DNA of 64,000 nt from Mariniflexile sp. TRM1-10. GTDB lineage: Bacteria > Bacteroidota > Bacteroidia > Flavobacteriales > Flavobacteriaceae. Below are positions 62,606 through 64,000 of the stretch, piece after piece. Numbering within the stretch: position 1 is the stretch's first letter; every line of letters starts with the position of its first letter. Position numbers and translations under genes: made by a program. The stretch is taken from the NCBI RefSeq assembly GCF_003425985.1, contig NZ_CP022985.1:2455501-2519500 (forward strand), given 5' to 3'. The notes beneath the pieces are model-generated. The model did no database searches and had not been told where the DNA came from. It worked only from the letters and a program-made list of their open reading frames with translations.

Positions 62606-62705
62606 TGAGAACTTTTCTTAGGAATATTGAAAGCTAGCAGATTAGCAACTAGCTTGAGTTTATCTAAAACTAACGATTTTTATATATGGCTTATCTATAG
62701 AGTTT

Positions 62706-63125
62706 TTAATTCAGTTGCGTATATATTAAATCCAAGAATAATTTCCGATACATTATTAATTGAAATTTATCTTCTGGAATTTTACTCAGCGCATCAATTA
62801 AATAGTTGCTATCAGTTTTAAATTTCTCGAAAAATTCAGGCTTTATTTCTTTCCTATTTGCTTTTTGTAATAATTCCGAATAGCCGTTTATGCTTATTTC
62901 AGTCAGATATTTTTCTTGAATCAGTGAGTTTTCTAGTAAACTATGGATATTCTGTTTATAAATCAGTTTTCCTTCAATTGGTCCAACTTCAGTAACAAGT
63001 CGGTTGTATTTGATTTCAGAGCATAATTCAAATTTTTCATCCGCAATTAAGTCAGTCGTATTTTTTGTTGAACCACAAGATGTGATTAAGGTAAGTATTA
63101 TTATTTGAAGCAATTTTTTATGCAT
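62706..63125 (-). CDS. Small lipoprotein, unknown function
   Basis: 139 residues. Lipobox in TLITSCGSTKN marks a lipoprotein. The body is helical and charged (SELLQKANRKEIKPEFFEKF). Not recognised. Very AT-rich. It probably shares a transcript with the upstream membrane protein 19 bases away. Confidence 0.6.
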   Translation of the reverse strand: MHKKLLQIIILTLITSCGSTKNTTDLIADEKFELCSEIKYNRLVTEVGPIEGKLIYKQNIHSLLENSLIQEKYLTEISINGYSELLQKANRKEIKPEFFEKFKTDSNYLIDALSKIPEDKFQLIMYRKLFLDLIYTQLN

Positions 63126-63144
63126 GGTGTTGGTAACGGGCTCT

Positions 63145-63954
63145 TTATTTTCTGTTTAAAAATCTTATGTCGTTCATATTTTGTCCGTTTTCATAAGTTC
63201 CGATTTTTTTTAAATAATAATATCTTAATCTGTCTGAACACGATTTATAATTGTCATAACCTGCCACAGAATATTTTAACATTTTTATTGGTTTTAAGTT
63301 GTCTTTGTCAAATTCAAAACCTTTTCCAAAATATTCAATTCCGCCATTTGGATAGTCTTTTAGCTCATTAAAAACTTTGTTTATTAATAATCCAGCGACA
63401 ATGTCATTTCCATTTTCAGAGTAAAATAGTGTGTCAATAATCGATTCTTTATATTCAAATTTTGTTGATAAATCAATTGCCCAATCTCTTTCGATTGTGT
63501 CATTATATGTTTTACCATCAAAATATCTTAAAGCTAATTCTGATGGTTTTTCAACGGTTTTAACTTTTATTAAACTGTCAACCAATTTTTGAATTTTGAT
63601 TTTATCACGTTCATAAATATTTGGGTCAACTTTTACATTATAAGCAAATTCGGTTGGCGTTGTTGTTTCAGTTATTTTCAGAGAAAATTCTTTGGTCAAA
63701 TGAGTCATTGACAAAACTGCAAGAGGGCAACTTAAAATTAGTAGAAACCAAACACTTATTTTTTTGATATTATTCTTGAACGATAATAAAATAAATACGA
63801 TTGTCGATAGAAATAAGATTAATGAAGTAATTGTAAAAGTGTCAATTATATTTCCTAATCTAGAACCATTTTTGTCGTTAATAATGTGAAAGATTGAAAT
63901 TAAAATTCCAATTACTAAAATTCCATATAAAATTTTAATTCCTTGTTCTTTCAT
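63145..63954 (-). CDS. Membrane-anchored protein, unknown function
   Basis: 269 residues from the ATG at 63954; a TTG at 63972 is also in frame but less likely. Three hydrophobic segments (ILYGILVIGILISIF, TSLILFLSTIVFILL, VWFLLILSCPLAVLS) are followed by a soluble outer part of about 170 residues. No known motif. Very AT-rich and followed by the small lipoprotein gene. Confidence 0.6.
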   Translation of the reverse strand: MKEQGIKILYGILVIGILISIFHIINDKNGSRLGNIIDTFTITSLILFLSTIVFILLSFKNNIKKISVWFLLILSCPLAVLSMTHLTKEFSLKITETTTPTEFAYNVKVDPNIYERDKIKIQKLVDSLIKVKTVEKPSELALRYFDGKTYNDTIERDWAIDLSTKFEYKESIIDTLFYSENGNDIVAGLLINKVFNELKDYPNGGIEYFGKGFEFDKDNLKPIKMLKYSVAGYDNYKSCSDRLRYYYLKKIGTYENGQNMNDIRFLNRK

Positions 63955-63976
63955 TTTTTTTTCAGTTTCCAACTAA

Positions 63977-63988
63977 CGTGTTTGTATA
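63977..63988. repeat. Gene-flanking repeat, right copy
   Basis: CGTGTTTGTATA preceded by CCAACTAA, matching the copy at 62594. Confidence 0.5.
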
Positions 63989-64000
63989 ATAATAGTGCGG

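Noticed and set aside
62627..62821. 64-residue plus-strand frame before and across the lipoprotein gene
   Set aside because: It overlaps the 3' end of a better supported minus-strand gene and has no motif.
62512..64000. Integron-like cassette array
   Set aside because: Only one pair of short matching words, no attC-like fold and no integrase in the window.

Overview
The window looks like chromosomal DNA of a marine or soil flavobacterium (Bacteroidota, Flavobacteriaceae). The reasons are low G+C, promoters of the TTTG-N18-21-TAnnTTTG type, a GldA gliding-motility ATPase, a DAHP synthase-chorismate mutase fusion, GIN-domain and DUF3857 proteins, and many short intergenic palindromes typical of this group. 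The genus cannot be fixed from the sequence. No rRNA, tRNA, CRISPR array, prophage or replication origin was seen.

Layout. 1-3.5 kb: end of an esterase gene, a SET protein, and leuA-leuB on the minus strand. 5.3-29 kb: a large sulfur and methionine island. A SAM-I riboswitch leads a MetX-aspartokinase-homoserine dehydrogenase fusion, a MetZ-type sulfhydrylase, a PhzF protein and an Rrf2 regulator. The sulfate assimilation run follows (DUF2061, cysH, cysD, cysN, sulfite reductase with a HEPN-like tail, siroheme genes, a flavin reductase, cysE, cysM). A second SAM-I riboswitch leads a split metH, then an MTHFR-like paralogue, metF, a lipid A deacylase-like protein and a GIN lipoprotein. Together these turn sulfate into sulfide, cysteine, homocysteine, methionine and SAM, with SAM feedback at two points.

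29.8-35.3 kb: ackA-pta, a membrane protein and gldA on the minus strand. 35.4-39.7 kb: an aromatic amino acid operon (pheA, aminotransferase, tyrA, DAHPS-CM) behind what reads as a complete Phe/Tyr transcription attenuator: leader peptide, antiterminator and terminator. 40-52 kb: housekeeping genes (rsgA, dtd, two tandem transglutaminase-like proteins, mazG-like, aroA, queA, rlmN, polyprenyl synthase). 52.3-55.2 kb: an arsenic operon (arsR, DUF6428, arsC-like, acr3). 55.5-58.1 kb: an ECF sigma factor, a putative anti-sigma factor and an outer-membrane protein.

58.1-59.8 kb: an IS110-family element whose 5' non-coding end seems to carry bridge-RNA guides matching both its own end and the palindromic repeat it sits in. 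59.9-64 kb: an accessory stretch with chrA, an exported superoxide dismutase, a SymE/XRE pair and two unknown genes.

The window is rich in small repeats: six copies of an ATTCCTGC..GCAGGAAT palindrome, two copies of a 161-215 bp element with terminal inverted repeats and 3-bp target duplications, and degenerate tandem repeats with a strict 7-bp (sometimes 8-bp) period, three of them inside the aroA coding sequence.
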